Below, in pieces: positions 17,463 through 26,056 of a DNA stretch of 64,000 nt. The notes beneath the pieces were generated by a model, which had not been told where the DNA came from, did not search any database, and saw nothing but the letters and a program-made list of their open reading frames with translations. The first letter of the stretch is position 1. The number at the start of each line of letters is the position of its first letter. Origin of the DNA: Paraburkholderia youngii (GTDB lineage: Bacteria; Pseudomonadota; Gammaproteobacteria; Burkholderiales; Burkholderiaceae); NCBI RefSeq assembly GCF_013366925.1, contig NZ_JAALDK010000002.1:1302001-1366000 (forward strand). The letters run 5' to 3'. The translations under genes were made by a program, and so were the position numbers.

Positions 17463-18419
17463 TCACGCGGTGACGTGCAGCAGCGCGTCGTGCCAGTCCT
17501 GCGCGAAACGGTCGATATGAAAACGCTCCAGCGCCGTGCGCCGCGCGCCTTCGCCGAGCCGCCGCGCTTCGTCTGGATCGCGCAGCAGCCCGAGCATCGC
17601 GTCGACGAGCGCATCGACGTCGGTATGCACGAAGCCGTTTTCGCCGTTACGGATCACTGTCGCGAGCTCGGTGGTCGCGAGACCGACGATCGGCATGCCG
17701 ATGGTCATCGCCTCGACGATCGCGAGGCCGAGGCTGGTCCAGCGGATCGGATTGAAAAAGAAGCGGTAGCGCGCGCTGAACGAGGCCAGATCGAGATTGC
17801 CGATTTCGCCGATGCCGTCGAGCCGCTGCGCGTCCATGCCCACGAGATCGAGCGGCACGCGCGTGCGCGTTTCGCTGAAGATGTCCGCGCCGAGCCGCCG
17901 GCCGCGCTGCGCGAGATGATTGACTACCACGATGCCGCGCTGCAGTTCGCCGCTGTAACGCACGCCGTCGGGTACCACGACGCCGTGTTCGATCACGCGC
18001 GTCGGCGTGACGCCGCAGTCCCACATCAGCCGGTTGAAGTGCGTGACGTGCACCAGCAGCGTGCCGGGATCGTCGACCCAATGCCATTGCTCGAACGCGT
18101 TTTCCTGCGGCGGATCGTGCTCGACGTAGACGCGCGGCAGAAGTCGCTGCGCGGCGCTCAGCACGTGCTCGCGGTCGTATTCCCAGTGCGTGCGATGCTG
18201 GTACAGCACCACGTCGAACTCGTGATTGGCGACGTCGTCGATCGCGATCTCGTGCACGTTCTCGCCCCACGGCAACACGCCGACCTTGCCGGCGTAACCG
18301 GGCGGATGGCCCGGTTTCGTCACCAGATAGAAATCGTGCGGCGTCTGGCTCAAGTAGTACATGTAGTTGCCGTGCACGTGCCAGGTCAGCACACGCAGTC
18401 GGCGGCAATTACGCAGCAT
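17463..18419 (-). CDS. GT-B glycosyltransferase
   Basis: A 318-residue glycosyltransferase with a GT4/GT1-like donor domain: FFNPIRWTSLGLAIVEAMTIG contains the E-A-M nucleotide-sugar helix, followed by GMPIVGLATTEL. The N-terminal half starts LRVLTWHVHGNYMYYLSQ and contains HRTHWEYDRE and VEHDPPQENAF. It lacks a membrane anchor. I chose the ATG at 18419, which overlaps the preceding heptosyltransferase-like gene by eleven bases; an open frame continues to 18533 but its codons look like the shadow of the upstream gene. Donor and acceptor are unknown; its place next to UXS makes xylose a candidate donor. Confidence 0.85.
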   Translation of the reverse strand: MLRNCRRLRVLTWHVHGNYMYYLSQTPHDFYLVTKPGHPPGYAGKVGVLPWGENVHEIAIDDVANHEFDVVLYQHRTHWEYDREHVLSAAQRLLPRVYVEHDPPQENAFEQWHWVDDPGTLLVHVTHFNRLMWDCGVTPTRVIEHGVVVPDGVRYSGELQRGIVVVNHLAQRGRRLGADIFSETRTRVPLDLVGMDAQRLDGIGEIGNLDLASFSARYRFFFNPIRWTSLGLAIVEAMTIGMPIVGLATTELATVIRNGENGFVHTDVDALVDAMLGLLRDPDEARRLGEGARRTALERFHIDRFAQDWHDALLHVTA

Positions 18420-19548
18420 GGTGCAGATCCTCGAAAAACAGTGAAACGGTTCCCTCATGCAGGCTACTGGGCGCGCCAGCTTGCGCGCCCGGTGCGCGCG
18501 CAAGCTGCTCGCGGGCGGTCTCGACCACCTCATCGACGCCGATGTTCAGCGCGCATGGATGGCCATACGGGCAGTCGCGGAACATGCACGGCCGGCATGC
18601 CGGATAGTCGGCCAGCACGCGGTGCCGCGCATGATCGAGCGGCGCCCAGCGCCGCGTGTCGCTGCCGCACGCGATCACGACCGACGCGGTCGCCATCGCC
18701 GCGGCGATGTGCGAGATGCCGGTGTCGTTGCAAACCACGAGCCGCGCATGCGCCGTCAGTGCCGCGAGCCCGCCGAGCGACGTTGCACCGGCCAGATGCA
18801 GCGCGGGCGCGCTCATCGCGCCGAGCACCGCGCCGGTCAGCGGCGTCTCGGCGGCCGTGCCGGTGATCGCGATCTGCCAGCCGTCGGCGGCGAGGTGGTC
18901 GGCGACGGCCGCGAAGCGCTCGGCGGGCCAGCGGCGCGACGGCAATTGCGAGCCGGGGTGGATCAGCACGAGCCGCTCGTCTTCGATGCCGTGATCCGCG
19001 CGCAGCGCGGCAAACTCATCGAGGTCGGGCGCGGTGAGCGGAAACGTCAGGCGCCGGTCGTGTACCGGCGCACCGAGTGCGCTCATCAGCGCCAGATAGC
19101 GCTCTGGCTCCGGCCGTGCATCCGGCCAATCGATGAAGCAGCCTTCGCGCGTGGCCTCATCGGGCTGCACGAAGCCGGCATCGGCACGCGCGCCGAGTCG
19201 ATGCAGCAGATCGTTGGCGACGCCGCCGCTGCCGTGCAGCTGGATCGCCAGATCGAATCGCCGCTCGCGCATCCGCGCGAAGAACGCAGGCAAGCCATCG
19301 TCCGTTTCGGGCTGCTCCGGAAAACCGACGGCGCCGGGAAACACGATCAGCTCGTCGACGAGCGCCGCATAGCGCTCGACGAACGCGCGCGCCCACGGCA
19401 GTCCGATCAGCGCGATATGCGCAGCGGGGGCGGCGGCGCGCAGCGCGCGCAGCGCGGGTACCGCGCACAGCATGTCGCCGAGCTGCAGCGCGCGAAACAC
19501 GACGATACGGCGCGGCGCGAGCGCCGCCAGCAGCGAGGGTACGGTCAT
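18409..19548 (-). CDS. GT9 heptosyltransferase-like glycosyltransferase (first copy)
   Basis: A 379-residue member of glycosyltransferase family 9, which includes the LPS heptosyltransferases. Diagnostic segments are the start RIVVFRALQLGDMLCAVPALRAL, the donor-site LIHPGSQLPSRRWPAERFA and the D-T-G motif VCNDTGISHIAAA. The C-terminal part has the cysteine group CRPCMFRDCPYGHPC that is common in family 9. A GT9 enzyme and a heptose-bisphosphatase-like gene in the same operon suggest a heptose-containing glycan. The ATG at 19548 overlaps the GT2 stop (ATGA); a longer open frame upstream is out of phase with that coupling and is discarded. Confidence 0.9.
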   Translation of the reverse strand: MTVPSLLAALAPRRIVVFRALQLGDMLCAVPALRALRAAAPAAHIALIGLPWARAFVERYAALVDELIVFPGAVGFPEQPETDDGLPAFFARMRERRFDLAIQLHGSGGVANDLLHRLGARADAGFVQPDEATREGCFIDWPDARPEPERYLALMSALGAPVHDRRLTFPLTAPDLDEFAALRADHGIEDERLVLIHPGSQLPSRRWPAERFAAVADHLAADGWQIAITGTAAETPLTGAVLGAMSAPALHLAGATSLGGLAALTAHARLVVCNDTGISHIAAAMATASVVIACGSDTRRWAPLDHARHRVLADYPACRPCMFRDCPYGHPCALNIGVDEVVETAREQLARAPGAQAGAPSSLHEGTVSLFFEDLHHAA

Positions 19549-20633
19549 GGAAAGAACACCTTGAAACGGATGGCGCCATAGAGCCGCCAGTAGATCGACA
19601 GGAACGGAATCAGAATGGACGTCCAGATCATTTCGGCGACGTGGCGCCAGCCGTGATTGCGCCCGCGCAGCCGACGCGCGCAGAAATAGCCGGTCAACCA
19701 GCACCACGCGATCACACCCGCGCCCGCAAGAATCGGCAGATCCGCGAACCCACCGCCAATCGCAAGCAACGCGGCAGCGAGAATGGCGTAATACAGCAGC
19801 GGCGGCCGCGAGCCGATGCGCGTTCGAAACAGTTCCGGATGCTTGCGATAAAGCAGCGCATCGAATTGGCTCTTTTTCTGCTGCGCGATGCTGACGCCCC
19901 AACGCGCGGGCCGCACCGGATGCACGACCACCGCGTCGCGGGCGTGCACGATCTGGCCGCCGGCGGTAAGCAGCGTGAACTGCAGGTCCGAATCCTCGCG
20001 CCACGCCGACGTGAAACGTTCGTCGAAGCCGCCGGTCGCGACGAGCGCCGCGCGCGTCACGAACACGTTCGCGGTCGCGAACTCGGCGCGGGCGAGGCCG
20101 CTCGCGTCCGCTTCGTAATCGGTCGGCAGATCGGGTAGCTCGGGCAGCGGCACGACGATCCTGCCGGCGGCCGCCGTGGCGCCGGAAGCGAGCGCCGCGA
20201 CGCCGGCCGTCAGCCAGTGCGGATCGGGCAGCGTGTCGTCGTCGGTGAAGGCGATCAGCGACGCGCGCGCATACTGCCAGCCCGCGTTGCGCGCGCCGGC
20301 CGGACCCTGGGTGCGTGTGACCGGCAGGTAGTGCACCTCCAATCCACGCGGCGCCTGCTCGCGCGCGAGCCGTTCGACGCAGGCGCGCGTGGCGTCGTCT
20401 GGACCGTCGTCGCAGACCACGATCTCGTAGCGATGCGGCGCGAACTGCTGCGCGCACAGCGCGTCGAGGCAGTTCGCGAGCATCTGGGGACGGCGATAGG
20501 TGGGCACGACCACCGACACGTCGGGCCACGACGGCGTGCGCAGCGTGCGGCCGGCTTCCTCGGCATCCTCACTGCTGTAGCGCGCGGCCACGCCGCCATG
20601 CAGTGGCGCCGGACACATGACCGCCGCGTTCAT
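19545..20633 (-). CDS. GT2 glycosyltransferase with C-terminal membrane helices
   Basis: A 362-residue inverting GT-A glycosyltransferase. The N-terminal catalytic domain shows VSVVVPTYRRPQ, the strand VVCDDGPDD, GPAGARNAGW and the metal-binding FTDDDTLPDP; the catalytic-base region is FTSAWREDSDLQF. After residue 270 there are two or three hydrophobic segments (LLYYAILAAALLAIGGG; ILAGAGVIAWCWLTGYF), so it is anchored in the inner membrane. The stop overlaps the next gene and its own start overlaps the carbamoyltransferase stop, all by ATGA. Confidence 0.9.
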   Translation of the reverse strand: MNAAVMCPAPLHGGVAARYSSEDAEEAGRTLRTPSWPDVSVVVPTYRRPQMLANCLDALCAQQFAPHRYEIVVCDDGPDDATRACVERLAREQAPRGLEVHYLPVTRTQGPAGARNAGWQYARASLIAFTDDDTLPDPHWLTAGVAALASGATAAAGRIVVPLPELPDLPTDYEADASGLARAEFATANVFVTRAALVATGGFDERFTSAWREDSDLQFTLLTAGGQIVHARDAVVVHPVRPARWGVSIAQQKKSQFDALLYRKHPELFRTRIGSRPPLLYYAILAAALLAIGGGFADLPILAGAGVIAWCWLTGYFCARRLRGRNHGWRHVAEMIWTSILIPFLSIYWRLYGAIRFKVFFP

Positions 20634-22375
20634 ACGCGGCCCCCCGCCTTATCGACGAGGAACGGGCCGATCACGAGCGCGTCGAGCGGCGAGGTCCAGA
20701 ACGACTCGACCGCGTCGCGCGGCGAATTCACCATCGGCTCGCCGCGCGTGTTGAACGACGTATTGACGAGAATCGGCACGCCGGTGCGCTGCTTGAACGC
20801 GGCCAGCAGGTCGTAGTACAGCGGGTGCTGCGCGCGGTTGATGGTCTGCACGCGCGCGGTGCCGTCCACATGCCGCACGGCCGGAATCCGCGCGGCCTTG
20901 TCGGCGCGCACGTCGAAAATGAACAGCATGAACGGCGCGGTTTGGCCGTTCACGAACCAGTCGTTTGCTTCCTCTTCGATCACGACCGGCGCGACCGGGC
21001 GGAAGTCTTCGCGATCCTTGATCTCGTTGAGCTTCGCCTGCATGTGCGGATCGATCGGCGACGCGAGGATCGAGCGCGCTCCGAGCGCGCGCGGCCCGAA
21101 TTCGGTGCGGCCCTGATACCAGCCGATCACTTTGCCTTGCGCGAGCAGATCGGCGCTCTCACCGGCGATATCGGCGAGGCGCCGGTACGGCACTTTCGAC
21201 CAGTGCAGGAACTGCTCGATTTCCGCTTCGCTGTATTCCGGGCCGAGGTACGCGTGATCCATTTTCCAGCGACGCTCGCGGTCGCCGCGCGCGGCGCGCT
21301 CGCGATAGTCGGTCCACAGCGCCGCGCCGAGCGCGGTGCCGGCGTCGCCGGCCGCCGGCTGCACCCACACTTCGCTGAACGGCCCCGCGTCGCGCACCTT
21401 CGAGTTCATCACGCAGTTCAGCGCGACGCCGCCCGCCATGCACAGCCGGCTCAAACCGGTCTGCCGATGCAGCCAGTGCGCGAGTTCCAGCACGGTCTCC
21501 TCGAGCACGCGCTGCAACGAATTGGCGATATCGAAGTGGCGTTGCCCGAGTGGACCGCCGCGTTCGCGTGCGGGACCGAAGCGCTCGGTCAGACGCGGCG
21601 CATCGACGGTATAACTGCCGTCCTGGCGGTACTTGACGATCTCGCGAAACACATCCACATGGGCCGGCTTGCCGTACGACGCGAGCGCCATCACCTTGTA
21701 CTCGTCCGACGAGTGCAGGAAGCCGAGCCAGTCGGTCACCGCTTCGTACAGCAAGCCGAGCGAGTGCGGCAGCTCGACCTGTTTCAGGCGCGTGTATTCG
21801 CCGCCGACGAATTGCCCCATGCTGGTCGTCACGCCTTCGCCGCGGCCGTCCATCGTCAGCACGGCGGTGTCGTCGAACGGTGCGGCGAGAAACGCGCTCG
21901 CCTCGTGCGCGAGATGGTGCTCGACGAAGTGCCATGCGAAGCCGTGCTCGCGATCCACGCCCTGGAACCGCTTGCGCAGATGATGCGGCGCGCCGTCGAG
22001 CAACTGGCCCTTCGCGTTCGCGATATAGCTGAGAAACAGCGGGTCCCACGGCGACGCGGACGGGTTGTCCGGACGCGTGCCGGCCGGATCGAACGGCAGC
22101 TCGATCGTCGCGCCCGGCTTCTTCGGCATGCCGCCGAACAGCGCGGGGTCGTACGAGTATGCGACGTGATCGATGTCGGCGAGCGTGATGCCGGCGGCTT
22201 TCAGGCAGTAGTCGATCGCGTCGAACGGCAGCTGCCAGGTCGAGAACGGCACCGGACGTTTCGCGTGCTTGACGTGCGTGAAGCGTTCGTCTTCGGCGGC
22301 GGCGAGCACTACGCCGTCACGCAGCAGCGCGGCCGCGCTGTCGTGATAGACCGCATTGATTCCAAGTGTGTACAT
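20630..22375 (-). CDS. NodU/CmcH family carbamoyltransferase
   Basis: A 581-residue O-carbamoyltransferase that uses carbamoyl phosphate and ATP to place a carbamoyl group on a sugar hydroxyl; NodU acts so on Nod factors and related enzymes on antibiotics. The N-terminal Kae1-like domain shows GINAVYHDSAAALL, the metal-binding HHLAHEASAF and TMDGRGEG; GGVALNCVMNSKV lies near residue 315 and the C-terminal domain includes EFGPRALGARSIL and PILVNTSFNTRGEP, both family hallmarks. There are no nod genes nearby, so the target is presumably the glycan built by the flanking glycosyltransferases. It is followed by the GT2 gene with ATGA overlap. Confidence 0.93.
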   Translation of the reverse strand: MYTLGINAVYHDSAAALLRDGVVLAAAEDERFTHVKHAKRPVPFSTWQLPFDAIDYCLKAAGITLADIDHVAYSYDPALFGGMPKKPGATIELPFDPAGTRPDNPSASPWDPLFLSYIANAKGQLLDGAPHHLRKRFQGVDREHGFAWHFVEHHLAHEASAFLAAPFDDTAVLTMDGRGEGVTTSMGQFVGGEYTRLKQVELPHSLGLLYEAVTDWLGFLHSSDEYKVMALASYGKPAHVDVFREIVKYRQDGSYTVDAPRLTERFGPARERGGPLGQRHFDIANSLQRVLEETVLELAHWLHRQTGLSRLCMAGGVALNCVMNSKVRDAGPFSEVWVQPAAGDAGTALGAALWTDYRERAARGDRERRWKMDHAYLGPEYSEAEIEQFLHWSKVPYRRLADIAGESADLLAQGKVIGWYQGRTEFGPRALGARSILASPIDPHMQAKLNEIKDREDFRPVAPVVIEEEANDWFVNGQTAPFMLFIFDVRADKAARIPAVRHVDGTARVQTINRAQHPLYYDLLAAFKQRTGVPILVNTSFNTRGEPMVNSPRDAVESFWTSPLDALVIGPFLVDKAGGRV

Positions 22376-22397
22376 GGCGTTAGCAGTGGCAGTGGGT

Positions 22398-23639
22398 TCA
22401 GGGGATGGTTGGCTGATCCGTCAGCGACGGCGTGCTCGTGTCATCGCTGCGGCCCGCGCGCTCGGCTGCGCCACGCCGCGGGGCATGCGCATGCGCGTGC
22501 CGCAATTCGAGTGCCGCGTGCACGACTTCTTCGATCGGAACACCGAGCAGGCAAGCGTGATGCCCGTGCGGACACACGCTGCGATAGCACCAGCGGCATT
22601 CGACGTCGCGATACAGCACGCGTTGCGGCGTTTGCCACGGCGTGTGCTGCGGGTTGGTCAGCGCGTAAAGATCGACGACCGGCGTGCCGAGCGCGGACGC
22701 GACATGCACGGGGCCGCTGTTGTTGGAGACGAGCACGCTTGCGCGTTCGAGCAGCGCGGCGAGCTCGGCGAGCGTCAGTGCACCGCTCAGGTCATATAGC
22801 TGCGCGCACACGTCTGGAGCAGCGGCGCGCATCACGGCCTCGACGAGCGCTCGCTCGCTCGCGCCGCCGGTCAACAGCACGGCGGCGCCGGTTTCGCGCG
22901 CGAGCCGTGTCGCCACTTCGCCGAAGCGCTCGGGCGGATAGCGGCGCGATGCGGCGGTCGCGCCTGGATGCAGCACGATGCACTCGTCGTGGCGGGAGAT
23001 GCCGAGGGTCCTCAGTTTCGCGTCGAGCGACCGGCGCGCGGCGGGCGGCACGCGAAAACGCATGGCGGTGTCGCTCGACTGGGCGCCGACGTGACGCACC
23101 AGATCGAGCTGGCGTTGCACCTCGTGCCGCGTGCGCTGCTGCGGCTCCGGTTCGCGCAGCCAGTCGGTCAACAGCGCATACGGATTCTCGCGGCAATGCG
23201 CGAGGCGGCGCGGAATCCCCGCGAGATAGCACAGCATCGCGGCCGGCAACGGGCTCTGGCTGTACACGGTGAAAATCACCGCCGCGTCGAAGCAGCCGCG
23301 CTTCAGCCGCTGCTGCATCCGATGATCGTCGAGCAGATCGCGCGTCACGTTCGACGCGGGCGCGACCCACGGCGCGTCGTATTCGATCACGTCGTCGACG
23401 TCGTCGAGAAACGGCGCGAGCGCGACGCCGCTGCGCGACGCGAGCAGCGTGAGATGGCGATCTCCGGCGGACTCGCGCAGCGCGTGCAGCGCGGGCGTCG
23501 TCATCAGCACGTCACCGAGATTGTCGAGGCGCACGCACAGAATCCGTTTGACGTCGTCGCCCCAGCACACCGGCTGCGACGTATCGGGCACGCGCGCATG
23601 AGCGAGCGTGGGCGGCGCCAGTGGCAGAGGTGCGTTCAC
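22398..23639 (-). CDS. GT9 heptosyltransferase-like glycosyltransferase (second copy)
   Basis: A 413-residue family 9 glycosyltransferase, paralogous to the one at 18409 but clearly diverged. Marks are RILCVRLDNLGDVLMTTPAL, VLHPGATAASRRYPPERFGEV and VSNNSGPVHVASALGTPVVDL, and the cysteine group CRWCYRSVCPHGHHAC. The start is a GTG at 23639, fixed by the GTGA overlap with the HAD gene and by alignment with family members; an ATG further upstream (23762) lies inside the HAD gene. The C-terminal 40 residues are His/Arg-rich and probably disordered. Acts in the cytoplasm, likely transferring heptose. Confidence 0.88.
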   Translation of the reverse strand: MNAPLPLAPPTLAHARVPDTSQPVCWGDDVKRILCVRLDNLGDVLMTTPALHALRESAGDRHLTLLASRSGVALAPFLDDVDDVIEYDAPWVAPASNVTRDLLDDHRMQQRLKRGCFDAAVIFTVYSQSPLPAAMLCYLAGIPRRLAHCRENPYALLTDWLREPEPQQRTRHEVQRQLDLVRHVGAQSSDTAMRFRVPPAARRSLDAKLRTLGISRHDECIVLHPGATAASRRYPPERFGEVATRLARETGAAVLLTGGASERALVEAVMRAAAPDVCAQLYDLSGALTLAELAALLERASVLVSNNSGPVHVASALGTPVVDLYALTNPQHTPWQTPQRVLYRDVECRWCYRSVCPHGHHACLLGVPIEEVVHAALELRHAHAHAPRRGAAERAGRSDDTSTPSLTDQPTIP

Positions 23640-24238
23640 CGCGGCGCCTCCTTGCGGCGCGCCGCGCTGCCCGGCGGCACGCCGTTCAACACGACGCGTT
23701 GCGCGGCCTCGTGCAGATCGGCCGCGCGCGCATTCGGCGTGCGCTGCGGGCCGGTCCGCCATTCGGTCTCGTGGCCGTTGTCGAGCAGGATCGTGCGACA
23801 GCCGGCGCGATTGCCTGCTTCGACGTCGTCGAGAATGTCGCCGACGAACCAGCTATGCGCGAGATCGAGTTCATGTTCTTTGGCGGCGCGCAGCAGCATG
23901 CCGGGCGCGGGCTTGCGGCAGTCGCAGACGATCGCGTAGCGCTCGACGCTGCCCTCCGGATGATGCGGACACCAGTAGGCGCCGGCGAGCGTGGCGCCGC
24001 ACTCGGCGAACATCTGCCGCAGCCGGCGTTCGACGGCGAACAGCGCTTTGTCTTCGAACTTGCCGAGCGCGATGCCGGACTGATTGCTGATCATGAACAG
24101 CGCATAAGGGTAGGCGGCGAGCAGCGCGAGCGCTTCGCGCGCGCCAGGCGCGAAACGCATCAGCGCGGGATCGGCGTTATAGGGCACGTCTTCGAGCAGC
24201 GTGCCGTCCTTGTCGATGAATACAGCGGGTACCGTCAT
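23636..24238 (-). CDS. HAD-IIIA phosphatase, GmhB-like
   Basis: A 200-residue HAD-family phosphatase like GmhB, which dephosphorylates D-glycero-D-manno-heptose 1,7-bisphosphate. The nucleophile motif is FIDKDGTL (residues 7-14), motif II ISNQSG, and motif III CRKPAPG; the GmhB-type zinc site is visible as CPHHPEG followed by CDC. The C-terminal acidic motif is FVGDILDDVEAG. Genuine GmhB is usually housekeeping and encoded elsewhere; a copy inside a glycan operon with two heptosyltransferase-like genes indicates that activated heptose is used in this glycan. Confidence 0.88.
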   Translation of the reverse strand: MTVPAVFIDKDGTLLEDVPYNADPALMRFAPGAREALALLAAYPYALFMISNQSGIALGKFEDKALFAVERRLRQMFAECGATLAGAYWCPHHPEGSVERYAIVCDCRKPAPGMLLRAAKEHELDLAHSWFVGDILDDVEAGNRAGCRTILLDNGHETEWRTGPQRTPNARAADLHEAAQRVVLNGVPPGSAARRKEAPR

Positions 24239-24361
24239 GATGGTTGGTGGTATTTGCGAGCGTGGGCCGGAAGTCGGAAAAAGGCGCGCCGTAGCCGCTG
24301 GACCGGCTGCGGCGCGTTCCAGGTGCGCACGCCGTGCGCGTTCGCGCGGCGTGCGCCGTCG

Positions 24362-25669
24362 TCAACCGAACGACGCTCCGCCTGCTGCTCGAAGCGGTAG
24401 CTGCGCCGGCTCGAAGCCGGTGTCGAGCGATGTTTTGCTCGGCGCGAGCTTTGCCGCGCGTGCATAGATTTGCGCGAGCGCTTCGCTGACGCCGCGCCAG
24501 GTAAAGCCGGTCCGCGCCCGGTCGAGGCCCGCTTCGCCCATCCGGCGCGCGAGCGCGGGGTCGCGCCGCAAGCGGTCGAGACGCGCCGCGAGTGCGTGCG
24601 GATCGCGCGGCGGCACCAGAAAGCCGGTCACGCCATCGAGGACCGAATAGCGAATGCCGCCGACATCGGCGCCGATCACCGGCGTCGCGCAGGCCATTGC
24701 CTCCACCGGCGTGATGCCGAACGGCTCGTACCAGGGCGTCGTCACGAACACGTCGGCGGCGCTGTAGAAGTAGCGCAGCCGCGCGCGACCATGCCGGCCG
24801 ACGAAGCTCGTCTGCTCCGCGACGCCACATTCGCGTGCGATCTGGCGCAGGCGCGCGATCTCCGGTGTCGCGATTTCGTTGGGCGCGTCCGAATTGCCAC
24901 CGACCACGTACAGCCGCGCTGCCGCGTTGAAGGTGTGCTTCAGCACGCCGACGCCGCGTACCACGTTGTCGATGCCTTTGCGCTGCACGAGCCGGCCTAG
25001 CTGCAGCACGATGAAGTCGTGCGGGCTCCAGCCGAGCGCATTGCGGGCGGCTTCGCGCTCGACGGGCCGGAACTCCTCGTCATCGAAACCGCACGGCACG
25101 ATCCGGATGCGCGCGGGATCGGCGCGATAGTGTTCGAGCAGATCGGCCTGGTCCTGCGGACATTCGGCGACGACGACGTCCGAGCGTGCGACCAGTTCGT
25201 CTTCGATCGCGAAGCGCTCGTCGGGGAAGCCGTCGTCCGCGCCCTGATGGATGCGCCGCACGCGGCCGAGCGCATGAAAGGTCGTGACCAGCGGCACACC
25301 GAGCGCAGCCTTGACTTGCAACGCGGCGAGGCCGGACATGAAGAAGTTCGCGTGCATCACGTCGTACGGCTGAGGTTCACGCCGAAAAAACCCGATCAGA
25401 AACGCGGCGAACTCGTCCATGAACGGCAGTAATTGTTCCTTCGGCAATTGTCGAGGCGGTCCGGCAGGCACATGAATCACGCGCACGCCGTCCATGTCGA
25501 CGCGCTCAGGCACCAGTGCGCGATCGCGGCGCGTGAACACGTCGACCTGATGGCCCATTTCCACCAGCTGACGCGCGACGTTCGCGACGTAGATGTTCTG
25601 GCCGCCGCTATCGACGCCACCGGCGACAGCAAGTGGCGACGCATGTTCACTGATCAGGGCGATCTTCAT
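24362..25669 (-). CDS. GT4 family glycosyltransferase, first gene of the glycan operon
   Basis: A 435-residue retaining GT-B glycosyltransferase. The N-terminus is MKIALISEHASP followed by GGVDSGGQNIYV, the glycine loop found in sucrose-phosphate-synthase-like and mannosyl transferases; the donor domain has QLGRLVQRKGIDNVV and the E-x7-E helix in WYEPFGITPVEAMACATP. The ATG at 25669 has an excellent ribosome site (GGAAGGAGTGCAA), while an in-frame ATG at 25720 does not. As the first gene on the minus strand it defines the operon promoter region (25670-26056). A gap of 123 bases to the HAD gene contains no gene. Confidence 0.9.
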   Translation of the reverse strand: MKIALISEHASPLAVAGGVDSGGQNIYVANVARQLVEMGHQVDVFTRRDRALVPERVDMDGVRVIHVPAGPPRQLPKEQLLPFMDEFAAFLIGFFRREPQPYDVMHANFFMSGLAALQVKAALGVPLVTTFHALGRVRRIHQGADDGFPDERFAIEDELVARSDVVVAECPQDQADLLEHYRADPARIRIVPCGFDDEEFRPVEREAARNALGWSPHDFIVLQLGRLVQRKGIDNVVRGVGVLKHTFNAAARLYVVGGNSDAPNEIATPEIARLRQIARECGVAEQTSFVGRHGRARLRYFYSAADVFVTTPWYEPFGITPVEAMACATPVIGADVGGIRYSVLDGVTGFLVPPRDPHALAARLDRLRRDPALARRMGEAGLDRARTGFTWRGVSEALAQIYARAAKLAPSKTSLDTGFEPAQLPLRAAGGASFG

Positions 25670-26056
25670 TTGCACTCCTTCCTGAGATGCGCGTTTTTCG
25701 ATATTGGGGAATCGTTTCACCGGCCCGGAGCATTCGCTGTGCCATTCGACCCTGAGATGCCGATGAACGACGGTAGACGTTGGTCTGGACGGACGAAGCG
25801 CTGTGGCGTGCCCTTTTTCGTGCAGATAGAGAAGCGCTGTGGCGTTCCCTGTTTCTACATACGATCCATGTAACTTCGCACCGCTGATGGCGCGCCGGTA
25901 CTAGGATGGGCGGAGGATAGCGCGCAATGAACAGGTAAGAGGTGCGCGGCAGGCGCTGCCGTACACCGGTCATTTTTCGCGCGCCGCCGGGCGCGCCACT
26001 TGCTCCACGGCCCATTTGTGCGACGTTTTATCCGGGCGCGCCCCGACTAGGATCCC
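25670..26056. promoter_or_regulatory. Divergent promoter region with an imperfect direct repeat
   Basis: The 387 bases between the glycan operon and the ABC-receiver fusion gene must contain both promoters. I see no clear -35/-10 pair. The stretch does hold an imperfect direct repeat with 36-base period: GAAGCGCTGTGGCGT at 25795 and again at 25831, each followed by a pyrimidine-rich CCCTTTTT- or CCCTGTTT-like segment. It may be an operator for a shared regulator, or a chance duplication. Confidence 0.35.

Noticed and set aside
20825..23272. Long plus-strand open frame opposite the carbamoyltransferase and GT9 genes
   Set aside because: Same artefact: composition dominated by Arg, Ala and His, no family motif, while the minus-strand genes are unambiguous.
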